A DNA stretch of 64,000 nt from Rhinopithecus roxellana (Eukaryota > Chordata > Mammalia > Primates > Cercopithecidae). The DNA is taken from assembly GCF_007565055.1 (NCBI RefSeq), contig NC_044551.1, positions 98,858,089 through 98,922,088 on the forward strand, given 5' to 3'. The position numbers and the translations under genes were made by a program. Each line of letters starts with the position of its first letter. Position 1 is the stretch's first letter. This document shows, piece after piece, positions 46,778 through 57,823 of this stretch. The notes below the pieces were generated by a model. It was not told where the DNA came from. It searched no databases and saw only the letters and a list, made by a program, of their open reading frames with translations.

Positions 46778-49001
46778 ACAAAACAATAGAGGAAAACCCA
46801 AGCTCTAGTCCAAAAAAAATTGTGTATTTATTCATTCATTTTCCTTTCAATTCAAACGTGAGTATTTGCCGAAGAAACTAGTAATAGCAAATCCTTTAGA
46901 CACCCAGTAGAAAAAGTGAAAACCCCAAAAGGAATACAAATGTTACAGCTGTGAGCAAATGCACATACGCAACAGCACCAGCGTTAAAGCTGCCAGACTA
47001 TTTTAGGGATATGTTTGCCTCTCAACTGGACTGCGGAAAAAAACTTGTATTTTGTTGAGCTGTACTGTCATCAGACAGAAGAGTCACCAGAAAAATGCTA
47101 TTTTTAAGCCATAAACAACAGATCAATGACAAGCTAAAAAATAACAAATTAAAATGGGGGGCCATTAACTTGCTATTAGGCTGAACCATATGAGACTGCC
47201 GATCTCTAACCCTTTATGGCCTCTCGAAACGGCAATTTCATATGGTTCACAGGAACCCAGAGGTTAATTGGGTTGGAGGCAGCAGTTGCAACACAAGAGA
47301 CACGTAAGACTCAGAGGCTACAGCCATGATGCACATGACCTCCTGTTTCTTTCCTCTTGAGAGAAAAAGGAGTTAGATGTTTCCACTTTATGATGGGGAT
47401 AATAATACACATTAAAAAAATAGTAACAAAAAAGCAAAGGATTTATGTCCAGGCCAGCTGACTGAAAAGAATCTAATCCTATCTGTCCCTGAGTCTGGTT
47501 TTGAGAGTTATTAGATCCTAACGACACTATGTTTGCATTATACATGTGGCCCCCAACTGCCTTCTCCTCCATCCTCACAAGTTTACTGCCTCCCTGCTGG
47601 TCTCCACCCCAGCCACTCTTCCCAGGAAACTGGAGCTGCCCTCCTGGACCCCAGGTGGTCCCCTCCTGCCAGCTGCCCGATCTGGGGGGCCGGGCCAGCT
47701 GCTGCTCACTCAGTCTCCCTCAGGTTCCACGTGCAAGGAAGGAGTTCACAGTGAGCGGTGGGACCATGCTCCTGTGCACCTGGGCAGCTGCCTCAGCGCA
47801 GTAGCTGGCTGTGCGTGAGAAGCCTGGAATGCAGCTTCCCTGGCTGCTGGAACGTGCAGGCCTTCCTGGGCTCTCAGATGAGACTTTTTCTCTTGGCTCA
47901 GATGTCTAGGATCTACCACTTCCCCTCAACACTCAGATCTGTCCACCTCAAGTTGAAGTCACTGGGTTCTAGTGGTCCAGTTCTTCCTAATAATTCCTGG
48001 GGTTGACTCCAAATGACAGACCCACTAGGCTGTCCCCTACTGACCATTTCCCTGCATTCAACAGGCTTGGGGGAGATTTTTCTGGGAGACAGGAGTGTGT
48101 GTAGATGGTGTACTGAGCAGGAGGGTGTGAAAAAGTCAAAAGGTCGCCTACGTACACAAGGCATCCAAGGGACATAAAAATGACACCAATGGGGGCAAAG
48201 GGAAGGGGGCAGGAGGAAGCAAAAGAAAACCAGCTGGACAGGGTGGAAAGTGTGTGAAAACAACCACAAATGCAATGAAAAGTCACTGCATTAACTCACC
48301 TCTTACCAAGTTTCACAACATTGGGCCAACAGCATTAACTCCAACAAACCAAAACCAGAGAGTCAAACCAAAAAGTCAGAGGCGGCTTTAAGTAAGTGGG
48401 AGCTGTGATTATAAATAATTAGCACTGTGTTCCCAGGGTGGCTTCAAGAAGTCTGACTCTCTCAGCAGGTGGGGATGACTTGAAAGTCCCAGGCAATCTT
48501 ATGATCTTTTAGTGGATTAATAAAATGAGAAGAATTTTTTTAACCAAGCTTAGTTATCCTTGTTGCAAATAGAGTGAATGACATGGAGGAGATTGTCTAC
48601 TTGTAGATTTGGATGATGAAATCCTCAACCAGTAAATATTTTGAAAGACCCCATACAGAAACAATTCAGAGTACCAAATGGGATCACTGCACAGAGTAAT
48701 CGCCTTGATGAAATGGACTGCAGTAAATCGAATAACTACCCCTTAAAATACAATTAGGTAAACTGATACCACTCTAAGCTATTTCAGAGCAATCAAATTA
48801 GACTCTTTCCAGAAAAAGGTAATAAAATAGTTCTAATCGCCAGGGTGAAAAATCTAATTTAAAACTCATTAATCAACCTCCTGGATGTTCCAGAAAAGAC
48901 AAACGTTTAGTGCTGTCTTTCTTCTTACCCTTTTACATGAGTTGATCTTTTAGCTGTATCTGCATCTGCAGAAACATGATGCTTTTAAAAAATCTGCTCT
49001 T
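46778..49001. other. Repeat-poor intronic sequence
   Basis: The longest nearly repeat-free part of the window. It holds the 47182-47249 hairpin and a GC-rich stretch at 47560-47880 with several overlapping 73-91 aa frames on the plus strand. None of these has a domain or convincing splice context. Confidence 0.5.
47182..47249. other. Imperfect 20-bp hairpin, candidate structured RNA or small palindromic transposon
   Basis: Arm 1 at 47182-47201 (TGAACCATATGAGACTGCCG) pairs with 47230-47249 (CGGCAATTTCATATGGTTCA). On the plus strand that is 18 Watson-Crick pairs, one G:U and one C/A mismatch around a 28-nt loop. The outer 12 bp are perfect. The length is like a short pre-miRNA, but I recognise no known miRNA. 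A decayed palindromic MITE is an equal alternative. Confidence 0.6.
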
Positions 49002-49307
49002 CAGCTGGGCACAGTGGCTCACGCCTGTAATCCCAACACTTTGGGAGGCCAAGGCAGGCGAATCACAAAGTCAGGAGATCAAGACCATCCTGGCTAACAT
49101 GGTGAAACCCCATCTCTACTAAAAATACATAAAATTAGCCGGGTGTGATGGCACGTGCCTGTAGTCCCATCTACTCAGGTGGCTGAGGCAGGAGAATCGC
49201 TTGAACCCAGGAGGCGGAGGTTGCAGTGAGCCGAGATAGCGCCACTGCACTCTAGCCTGGGTGACAGAGCGAGCCTCTGTCTCAAAAAAAAAAAAAAAAA
49301 AAAAAAA
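49002..49307 (+). mobile_element. AluY/S
   Basis: From AGCTGGGCACAGTGGC to a run of about 23 A. Confidence 0.95.
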
Positions 49308-49686
49308 CTGCTTTTCTGAAACTCTGTCCAAAGCTTGTGGTACAAGAAGACAACTGATTTCTAACTTGTAGGATACGTGCTGACCCGCCTGTGTGCTGGG
49401 ACCTTCAGAGGCCACAGGTATGTATTTTTCAATAAAGTGTGAAAGAGTGTCATTTGCTCACTTCTTTTTCCATCTGTAAATACTTCACAGCAAGTATAAG
49501 TTACAAGTCAAATGGAATACTTTGGTTCTCTGTATTCTTAGTATCAACCTATAGTGCTTTAAATTTTAGAGTGGAATGAAATTTTAAATTAACATTACAA
49601 CTATCTGCTTGGCAAAAACAAACAACAAAAAAACAGTTGAATGAATACAAAATTCTCATAAAGACTGAATGAAATAAGAAAGCATG

Positions 49687-49950
49687 GGTTGGGCAGTGGC
49701 TCACGCCTGTAATCCTACTGCTTTCAAAGACTGAGTCAGGTTACCTGAGGTCAGGAGTTCAGACCAGCCTGGGCAACACAGTAAGACCCCATCTCCGGAA
49801 AAATTTTTTCAGGCATGGCGCACCCCTGTAGTCCTAGCTACTCGGGAGCCTGAGACAGAAGGATGGCTCAAGTCCAGGAGTTACAATGAGCTATGATTGG
49901 ACCACTGCACCCCAGCCTGGATGACAGAGCAAGACCCTGTCTCTAAAAAC
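49687..49950 (+). mobile_element. AluJ, with internal deletions
   Basis: GGTTGGGCAGTGGCTCACGCC to GTCTCTAAAAAC. Several boxes are shortened. Confidence 0.85.
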
Positions 49951-49956
49951 AGAAGG

Positions 49957-50281
49957 TGGCCGGGTGTGGTAGCTCAAACCTGTAATCCCAGCACTTTGGG
50001 AAGCCAAGGCGGGTGAATCACCTGATTTCAGGAGTTCAAGGCCAGCCTAGCCAACAGGGGAAAAGTACATCTCTACTAAAAATACAAAAATTAGCCCGGC
50101 GTGGTAGCGCATGCCTCTAATCCCAGCTACTCAGGAGACTGAGGCAGAAGAATCGCTTGAACGCAGGAGACAAAGGTTGCAGTGAGCTGAGATCATACCA
50201 CTGCACTCCAGCTGGGGCAAAGGAGCAAGACTCCATTTCAAAAAACAACAATAATAATAATAATTATTATTATTATTTAAC
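49957..50281 (+). mobile_element. AluS inserted in the tail of the preceding AluJ
   Basis: AAAAACAGAAGG at 49945-49956 and 50282-50293 is a perfect TSD. The tail turned into (AAT)n(ATT)n. Confidence 0.95.
50250..50277. repeat. Perfect 28-bp AAT/ATT palindrome
   Basis: (AAT)4 AATT (ATT)4 is its own reverse complement, at the end of an Alu tail. Confidence 0.95.
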
Positions 50282-50302
50282 AAAAACAGAAGGAAAAAAG
50301 GA

Positions 50303-50440
50303 AGGGAGGGGAGGGGAGGGGAGGGGAGGGGAGGGGAGGGGAGGGGAGGGGAGGAGAGGAGAGGAGAGGAGAGGAGAGGAGAGGAGAGGAGAGGAGAGGA
50401 GAGGAGAGGAGAGGAGAGGAGAGGAGAGGAGAGGAAAGGA
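50303..50440. repeat. (GGGGA)n then (GGAGA)n pentanucleotide repeat
   Basis: About 50 bp of GGGGA units switch at about 50352 to about 85 bp of GGAGA units. The Glu/Gly/Arg and Pro/Leu/Ser frames over it are artefacts. Confidence 0.97.
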
Positions 50441-51083
50441 GGCAGGCGGGCATGCCCTTTAGTGATCTCACACAAAACAATACACTGTGATCTCCTGCCA
50501 CCCCGTGTTTCTGAGGTTCCATTTTAGGATTTTAGACACACATGGCTCTGCTTTTTCTCCAACACTAGACAGGATTTTAAAACTGCTTTTTAATTCACCT
50601 GAGAATTGTCATGCTGCAGTAAGCCCAGTCCCTGGCCACTGGAGGGGAGAGCTCAGAGAATAAAAAGGGAAGGAAAAGCTTCGAAGGGCAAGAAAAAACC
50701 TTCTAACTTTACCCAAAGCCTTCCTTCTTGTCTTTATCTTTGCTTCCTCCAAAACAGTAATACTGGTGGAATACGGAAGGGCTTGAGTGCCTCTTGCTCT
50801 TTGTTTTAAGTAAATATGACTCTAAGTCATTTTTCAGGAACATCTTCAAAATCCTTACTACTCCAATGTGGCTGGTCCAGCGACATAACATCACCAAGGA
50901 GCTTGTGAAAAATTCAGCCCGCTCTCCAGCCCTACCCCAACCTGCCTGTCAGAATCTGCAGCTTAACAAGATCCACAGGTGATTCGGATGCACCATTCTA
51001 AATCAAAGGAAAATGACACTAATGGTTTTGTAAACTCTTTATGGACTCTAAGAGGTCACCTTTGAGTAAAAGAAAAATTTCCC
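50441..51083. other. Intronic sequence, no feature recognised
   Basis: CTCCAATGTGGCTGGTCCAG, GCGACATAACATCACCAAGG and AGAATCTGCAGCTTAACAAG at 50860-50995 resemble a degraded MER5-type MITE. Confidence 0.4.
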
Positions 51084-51386
51084 GGCTGGGCGTGGTGACT
51101 CACACCTGCAATCCCAGCACCTTGAGAGGCCAAGGTGGGTGAATCACCTGAGGCTGGGAGTTGGAGACCAGCCTAGCCAACATGGAGAAACCCCGTCTCT
51201 ACTAAAAATACAAAATTAGCCAGGCATGGTGGCGCGCGCCTGTAATCCCAGCTACTCGGGAGGTTGAGGCAGGAGAATCACTTGAACCCAGGAGGCAAAG
51301 GCTGCAGTGAGCCAAGATCACATCACTGCACTCCAGCCTGGGCAACAAGGGCGAAACTCAGTCTCGGCGGGGGGCGGGGGGCGGGA
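51084..51386 (+). mobile_element. AluS with G-rich tail
   Basis: From GGCTGGGCGTGGTGAC. Instead of poly(A), TCAGTCTC is followed by four G runs at 51366-51386. Confidence 0.94.
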
Positions 51387-51798
51387 ATTTCTCTGAAATT
51401 GTTTTTAAAGATATAGACAAATTGTCATTTGACAATGTCTACAATTTACCTACCATGTGACCTCAAACATGGTATTTCCTGTGTGTGTGTGTGTTTACAT
51501 ATATGCTAATATAAAATGTTTCAGCTTAAGCATGTTTTAGTGCACAGCCTAGTGGCATTAAGTACAACTACAGTGTTGTGCACCATCACCATCAACCATC
51601 TTTAGAATGTTTCATCTTCCAAAACTGAAACACTATCCCCATTAAACAGTAACATCCAATTGTCCCCTCCTCTCAGAAATACCAATATCTTAACACAAAG
51701 CTGGGTCAAAATTAACCAATTTCCTTTAAAAGTAACCAAGAACAGGCTTGATCAAGGACAAGACCATGCTCTAAACCTCTGACTCTGACGCCTTCAAG
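51387..51798. other. Intronic sequence with short (GT)n at 51480-51494
   Basis: No repeat family or gene recognised with confidence. Confidence 0.4.
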
Positions 51799-51809
51799 AA
51801 TCTATCCCT

Positions 51810-52109
51810 GGCCTGGCACAGTGGCTCAAGCTTGTAATCCCAGCAGTTTGGGAGGCCGAGGCAGGCAGACTGCTTGAGCTCAGGAGGTGGAGACCAGTCT
51901 GAGCAACATGGCAAAACCCCATTTCTACAAAAAATGAGTCAGGAGTGGTGGCATGTGCCTGTGGTTCCAGCTACTAGGGAGGCTGAGGTGGGAGGATCAC
52001 TTGAGCCCGGGAAGTGGAGGCTGCAGTGAGCCATGGTCATGCCACTGCAATGAAGACTGGGTAATTGAGCAAGACCCTGTCTCCAAAAAAAAAAAAAAAA
52101 AAAAAAAAA
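51810..52109 (+). mobile_element. Alu with perfect TSD
   Basis: AATCTATCCCT at 51799-51809 and 52110-52120; A tail of about 26 nt. Confidence 0.96.
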
Positions 52110-52120
52110 AATCTATCCCT

Positions 52121-52744
52121 TCCCAGTTAAGTGCAATGTTCCTGTCCTGGGCACCAGAACCAGTTAAAGAACTTCTCCTAATGCTTGGCAACGATTCCTG
52201 CATGTTCCGCAGTGAACCTGTAACGTAAAGAGGGGAAGACTATGTAGGTCAGTAGAAAAACAAACTACAGTCTTTGGGCCACTGACAGTTCTTGATCCAA
52301 GCCTGAACCCAATTTTAAAAATCTTGCCTCACTTTTCTCATAACCCTGCAATTCCTACATGAGTCACCAAGCTAATTATACTTGTTATATTTGGGAATGA
52401 CAGAGTGGACAACATAAAACTAAGTATTTGGTGACCAACTGAAGATTAGAGGTCAAAGCTCAGCGTTGTTTTCACATTTAAGTACATGTTATCATAGTTC
52501 AGTTCCTTCCAAACCCACAACCCATAAATACTATTGAAAATGATCAGAACTACTGACCCGACCAACCCATTCCACTCCCACCTCACTGAGAGCTGCCCAT
52601 GGACAACAGCTTTTGGCAAGACTTCACATGGCCCAGGTTGCCGACCACAAGTCAAGGGCAGTGGCACCAAGAGACTGGTAGAGTTGTCGAGTTAAGAGCC
52701 TTTGCCAGAAAGCTTACTTAGGATAGGAATAGAAAGTATCTTTA
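52121..52744. other. Intronic sequence, no feature recognised
   Basis: A 74-aa minus frame at 52446-52670 has no family signature. Confidence 0.4.
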
Positions 52745-53045
52745 GAGCCTTAGGGACATCGTGCTAAGTGAAATAAACCAACCACAAAAGCACAAATATA
52801 TGAGTCCACTCGTGGAGGTATTTAAAGTAATCAAAGTCAGAGGAACAGAAAGAAGAGTAGTTACCAAGAAAGAAGAGTAGTTACCAATCAGTGATTAGTG
52901 GGCACAGAGTTTCAGTGCTGCAAGATGAAAACATTCTTGAGATCTGCTGCACAACAATGTGAATAAACTTAACCCTAGTACCCTTAAAAATAGTTAAGAT
53001 GGTCAAGTTAATGTTATGTGATTCTTACCATAATTTTTTTAAAAA
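52745..53045 (+). mobile_element. L1M 3' end with a 20-bp tandem duplication
   Basis: GTGCTAAGTGAAATAAACCA and GTTAAGATGGTCAAGTTAAT fit old L1 3' UTR. AGAAAGAAGAGTAGTTACCA is directly repeated at 52847-52866 and 52867-52886. Confidence 0.75.
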
Positions 53046-53120
53046 ACAAAAAAGTTAAAAGACTAAAAGGAAAACCTCTTTGGGATTAAAATATAATTCA
53101 ACAAGAAAGGGAAAGAATGC

Positions 53121-53513
53121 TGTATTAGTCCGTTTTTGTGCTGCTGATAAAGACATACTCAAGACCGGTAAGAAAAAGAGGTTTAGTTGGACTTACAGTT
53201 CCACATGGCTGGGGAGGCCTCAGAATCATGGCAGGAAGCGAAAGGCACTTCTTACATGATGGCGACAAGAGAAAATGAGGAAGAAGCAAAAGCAGAAACC
53301 CCTGATAAACTCATCAGATCTCATGAGACTTATTCACTATCACGAGAATAGCACAGGAAACACTGGTCCCCGTGATTCAATTACCCTCTGGGTCCCTCCC
53401 ACAACATACATATGAGAATTCCCCTCTGGGTCCCTCCCACAACATACATATGAGAATTCTGAGAGATACAATTCAAGTTGAGATTTAGGTGGGGACACAG
53501 CCAAACCATATCA
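53121..53513 (-). repeat. THE1 3' LTR with a 38-bp internal duplication
   Basis: Units 53384-53421 and 53422-53459, each starting CCCTCTGGGTCCCTCCC and ending GAGAATTC, are direct repeats. The other LTR has a single copy, so this arose after insertion. Confidence 0.93.
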
Positions 53514-54606
53514 TTTTGCCCCTGGCCCCTCCAAATCTTATGTCCTCACATTTCAAAACCAATCATGCCTTCCCAACAGTCCCCCAAGGTCTTAACTCAT
53601 TTCAGCATTAACCCAAAAATCCACAGTCCAAAGTCTCATCTGAGACAAGGCAAGTCCCTTCTGCCTATGAGCCTGAATATTCAAAAGCAAGCTAGTTACT
53701 TCCTATAAACAACGCGAATACAGGTATTGGGTAAATACAGCCATTCCAAATAGGAGAAATTGGTCAAAACAAAGAGGTCACAGGGCCCATGCAAGTCTGA
53801 AATCCAGTGGGGCAGTCAAATCTTAAAGCTCCAAAACTATCTCCTTTGACTCCAAGCCTCATATCCAGGTCACACTGATGCAAGAAGTGGGTTCCCATGG
53901 TCTTTGGCAGCTCCACCCCTGTGGCTTTGCAGGGTACTGCCTCTCTCCCAACTGCTTTCACGGGCTGGTGCTGAGTGTCTGCAGCTTTTCCAGGTGCACA
54001 GTACAAGCTGTCTATGGATCCACCATTCTGCAGTCTGGAGGACGGTGGCCCTCTTCTCACAGCTCCACTAGGCAGTACCCAAGTAGCGACTCTGTGTGGG
54101 GGCTCCAACCCACATCTCCCTTCCACACTGCCCTAGCAAAGGTTCTCCATGAGGGCCCCGCCCCTGCAGCAAACTTCTGCCTGGGCTTTCAAGCATTTCA
54201 ACACATCTTCTGAAATCTAGGCAGAGGTTCCCAAACCTCAATTCTTCTGTGCACCTGCAGACTCAACAACACGTGGAAGCTGCCAAGGCTTAGGGATTCC
54301 ACCCTCTGAAGCCACAACCTGAGTTGTACAACACTGGCCCCTTTCAGCCACGGCTGGAGTGTGGAGCGGCTGGGAGACAGGACACCAAGTCCCTAGGCTA
54401 CACACAGCACAGGGACCTGAGCCCAGCCCACGAAACCGTTTTTTCCTCCTGGGCCTCTGGGACTATGATGGAGGGGCTGCTGTGAAGGTCTCTGACATGG
54501 CCTAGAGACATTTTCCCCATGGTCTTAGGGATTAACATTAGGCTCCTTGCTACTTATGCAAATTTCTGCAGCCAGCTTGAATTTCTCCCCAGAAAATGGG
54601 ATTTTC

Positions 54607-54955
54607 GGCCAGGCACAGTGGCTCACGCCTGTAATCCCAGCATTTATGGAGGCTAAGGTGGGTGGATCACAAGGTCAGGAGATCAAGACCATCCTGGCTG
54701 ACACGTGAAACTTCATCTCTAGTAAAAAAACAAAAAATAACCGGGCATGGTAGCAGGCGCCTGTAGTCCCAGCTACTCAGGAGGCTGAGGCAGGAGAATG
54801 GCGTGAACCCAGGAGGCGGAGCTTGCAGTGAGCTAAGATCACGCCACTGCACTCCAGCCTGGGCAACAAAGCAAGACTGCATCTCAAAAAAAAGAAAAAA
54901 GAAAAAGAAAACCCCAAAATGCTAGGATTACAGGTGTGAGCCACCACACCCGGCC
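54607..54955 (+). mobile_element. Alu in THE1 with an inverted Alu-head fragment attached
   Basis: A plus-strand AluY-like element (54607-54913) is followed by 42 bp of minus-strand Alu head, CAAAATGCTAGGATTACAGG to CACACCCGGCC (54914-54955). Both sit within THE1 between GGATTTTC and GGGTTTTC. Confidence 0.9.
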
Positions 54956-55360
54956 TAAAGGGGTTTTCTTTTCTATCACATAGTCAGGCTGCAAATTTGC
55001 CAAACTGTTATGCTCTGCTTCCCTTATAAAACTGAATGCCTTTAAGAGCCCCCAAGTCAACTCTTGAATGCTTTGCTGCTTAGAAATTTCTTCCACCAGA
55101 TACCCTAAATCATCTCACTCAAGTTTAAAGTTTCAGAAATCTCTAGGGCAGGGGCAAAATGCCAACAGTCTCTTTGCTAAAACATAACAAGAGTCACCTT
55201 TGCTCCAGTTCCCAACAAGCTCCTCATCTCCATCTGAGACCACCACAGCCTGGATTTCATTGTCCATATTATTATCAGTATTTCTGTCAATGCTATTCAA
55301 CAGGTCTTGAGGAAGTTCAAAACTTTCCCACATTTTCCTGTCTTCTTCTGAGCCCTCCAA
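54884..55360 (-). pseudogene. Remnant gag-like frame of THE1, interrupted
   Basis: Two minus-strand frames lie in the same phase. One, at 55133-55360, contains DRNTDNNMDNEIQAV and NWSKGDSCYVLAKRL. The other, at 54884-55096, contains EEISKQQSIQELTWGLLKAF. At least one stop separates them and the second runs into an Alu. I recognise this as common THE1 internal sequence. A 120-aa frame at 53764-54126 is a further internal remnant. None is a functional gene. Confidence 0.8.
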
Positions 55361-55454
55361 ATTGTTCCAACCTCTGCTTGTTACCCAGTTCCAAAGTTGC
55401 TTCCACGTTTTCGGGTATCTTTCCAGGAAGGCTCCATGCTTGGTACGAATTTAC

Positions 55455-55778
55455 TGTATTAATCCATTTTCACGATTGGGAAGAAAATGAGGTTTAGTTG
55501 GACTTATAGTTCCACATGGCTCAGGAGGCCTCAGAATTATGGCGGGAGGCAAAAGGCACTTCTTACATGGAGGCGGCAAATGAGGAAGAAGCAAAAGCGG
55601 AACCCCCTGATAAACCCATCAGATCTCATGAGATTTACTCGCTATCACAAGAATAGCATGAGAAAGACTAGCCCCCATGATTCAATTACCTCCCCCGGGT
55701 CCCTCCCACAACATATGGGATTTCTGGGAGACACAATTCAAGTTGAGATTTGGGTGGGGACACAGGCAAACCTTATCA
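55455..55778 (-). repeat. THE1 5' LTR, shortened
   Basis: Lacks about 35 bp near its plus-strand start compared with the partner LTR (TTTTCACGATTGGGAAG joins sequence that is separated there). Confidence 0.92.
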
Positions 55779-55783
55779 GGTGC

Positions 55784-56429
55784 CATGAAAAACCTATTTT
55801 GCAATGCTTTCAGGAACACAGTTTTGTTAAATGAATGACACCATTTAGATATTGTTTTCCCTTTTCACATCATCTTGAGAAGCATGTACAGGTCCTGAAA
55901 GAAACCAAATTCTCATCTGGGGAAAGTGAGACGGGAAGACAGGCAGAGTGACAGAAAACTGTGGCCAGTCCTTTCCTACAGGGAAACTTAAAACATTTAA
56001 TCAGTGCCTGACCCTAAAGTTGAGCAAAATTCACTTACTTACTCCCTAGACTACAGATCATACTATACTACCTGAGACTCTGATGGAGAAGGAACTAGAC
56101 TGCGTGTTGGTGAAGTGTCCACACTGTCAGTGACCTTAGACATGCTGTCTCTTTGTTCCCCCTCTCTCCCCATACCCCCAAATCTACATCCACAAAGCAC
56201 AGGTATATTTATATACTGAAAATCCATTCAAGACTCTCAGAAGAAAAAGAAATGAAGGAGTTACAAACACAGTATTACTACAGCTTATCAAATCAAGAAC
56301 TAAGAACAGTTCCACCAAGCAGACCGCCCCTGCTAAGAAGTTTTGATAACAAAGTAGCCCGTCTGCCTCAAATTATGGAAACTGGCCCTGAAGCTTTTAT
56401 TCTCAATACAACAACTTGCAAACTCAATT
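55784..56429. other. Intronic sequence, no feature recognised
   Basis: A 93-aa plus frame at 56153-56434 has no recognisable domain. Confidence 0.4.
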
Positions 56430-56447
56430 CATAAACTATGTGGTTTT

Positions 56448-56759
56448 GGCCAGGGATGGTGGCTTACGCCTGTAATCCCAGCACTTTGGGAGGCCTAGGT
56501 GGGCAGATCGCTTGAGGTCAGGAGTTCGAGACCAGCCTAGCCAACACGATGAAACCTCATCTCCACTAAAAATACAAAAATTAGTCGGGTGTGGTGATAG
56601 GCACCTGTAACCTCAGCTCCTCAGGAGGCTGAGGCAGGAGACTCACTTGAACCCTGCAGGCGAAGGTTGCAGTGAGCCAAAATGGTACCACTGCACTCCA
56701 GGCTGGGCAACAGAGCAAGACTACATCTCAGAAAATAAAAAATAAAATAAAAATAAAAA
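56448..56759 (+). mobile_element. AluS with TSD
   Basis: CATAAACTATGTGGTTTT before and CATAAGCTATATGTTTT after the element; (AAAAT)n tail. Confidence 0.94.
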
Positions 56760-56776
56760 CATAAGCTATATGTTTT

Positions 56777-57168
56777 AGATCCTTGCATTTGACTATCTCT
56801 TATTTCCTTAAGTCTTAAATTTTAATACACACCTCTGAGGTACAAGCCAATTTATAACATTAGTTTCCCTAGTAAAATGGAGATGCCAGGTTTCTCTTAC
56901 AATCATCGAAATATCATCAAGCAAACCAGTTTCTGGATTCACATATTTAATTTGAGTGATATGGCTTTTCATTCATTTTACGCTAAAGAAACAAAATCAG
57001 GAATACTGGCACTCCTATAAACAGAAGAAACTTCTTCAGTTGCTTAACAAGGTGGATAAATAGGCTCAGCTTCAGTGATTTAGTCAGTCTTGTTCTTACA
57101 GTGATCAGTACAACATTACCCTAAATTCTCAGTGGGATCCTAGTATTTTCAACATTCTATTTGTGACT
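56777..57168. other. Intronic sequence, no feature recognised
   Basis: AT-rich; no repeat, RNA gene or coding signal recognised. Confidence 0.4.
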
Positions 57169-57177
57169 AACTGAATG

Positions 57178-57472
57178 GTTTGTTTTCCGAGACGGAGTCT
57201 CGCTCTGTCACCCAGGCCTGAGTGCAGTGGTGCAATCTCGGCTCACTGCAACCTCCACCTCGCAAGTTGAAGCAATTCTTCTGCCTCAGCCTCCCAATTA
57301 GCTGGGATTACAGGCGCCTGCCACCACAGCCAGCTAATTTTTGTATTTTTAGTAGAGACAGGGTTTCACCATGTTGGCCAGGCTGGTCTTGAACTCATGA
57401 CCTCAAGTGATCCGTCTGACTCAGCCTCCCAAAGTGCTGGGATTACAGGCGTGAGCCACTGTACTCAGCCTG
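57178..57472 (-). mobile_element. AluS in MaLR LTR, minus strand, perfect TSD
   Basis: AACTGAATG at 57169-57177 and 57473-57481. It is the closest Alu to MYO10 exon 2 on the downstream side of the transcript. Confidence 0.95.
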
Positions 57473-57823
57473 AACTGAATGTTTGTATTCTCCCCCAAAA
57501 TTAATATGTTGAAATCCTCATCTCCCATGAAATGGTGTTAGGGTCTCTGGCGGGTCACTAGGTCATGAAGGTGCAGCCTTCATGAATAGGATTAGCACCC
57601 TTATAAAAGAGGGCCAAGAGAACTCCCCCTTCTATGATGTGAGGCCCAGCAAGAAGCTGGCTGGCTGTGAACCAGTGAGCACAGACCTCACAAGACACAG
57701 AACTGCTAGCATCTTGACGGCCTTGGACTTTCCAGGCTCCAAAACTGTGACACATTGATATTTGCTCTTCATGAATCACTCAGTCTATGGTACTCTGTCA
57801 GGGCAGCCCAAACTGACTAACAC
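57473..57823 (+). mobile_element. MaLR LTR (MLT1/MST kind), plus strand
   Basis: GTTTGTATTCTCCCCCAAAA, ATATGTTGAAATCCTCATCT, ATGAATAGGATTAGCACCCT, TATAAAAGAGGGCC and CAGCCCAAACTGACTAACAC. It is the same class as 39530-40499, in the opposite direction. The 5' end is broken by the Alu. Confidence 0.8.

Larger units (their letters stand above)
53121..55778 (-). mobile_element. Full-length THE1 (ERVL-MaLR) retrotransposon, decayed
   Basis: An ancient non-infectious LTR retrotransposon lying in the same orientation as MYO10. The 3' LTR is 53121-53513, the internal region 53514-55454 and the 5' LTR 55455-55778. Each LTR runs from TGTATTA to TATCA as read on the plus strand. About 1.6 kb of internal sequence remains once the Alu at 54607-54955 is discounted, near the usual THE1 length. 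Next to the 3' LTR there is a G-rich stretch on the element strand that fits the polypurine tract. Both LTRs read AACTAAA where an AATAAA poly(A) signal would be expected. The 5-bp target duplication is not clear (AATGC against GGTGC). Confidence 0.92.

Noticed and set aside
47529..48286. GC-rich segment with overlapping 73-120 aa frames on both strands as a hidden exon
   Set aside because: The frames overlap in all phases with no recognisable domain, and no acceptor/donor pair or Kozak context stands out.
50131..50522. Low-complexity Leu/Ser/Pro or Gly/Glu/Arg proteins of 81-114 aa
   Set aside because: They are translations of the GGGGA/GGAGA repeat on either strand.
53764..55360. THE1 internal frames as host genes
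   Set aside because: They are short, separated by stops and an Alu, and match the common internal sequence of a dispersed retrotransposon family.
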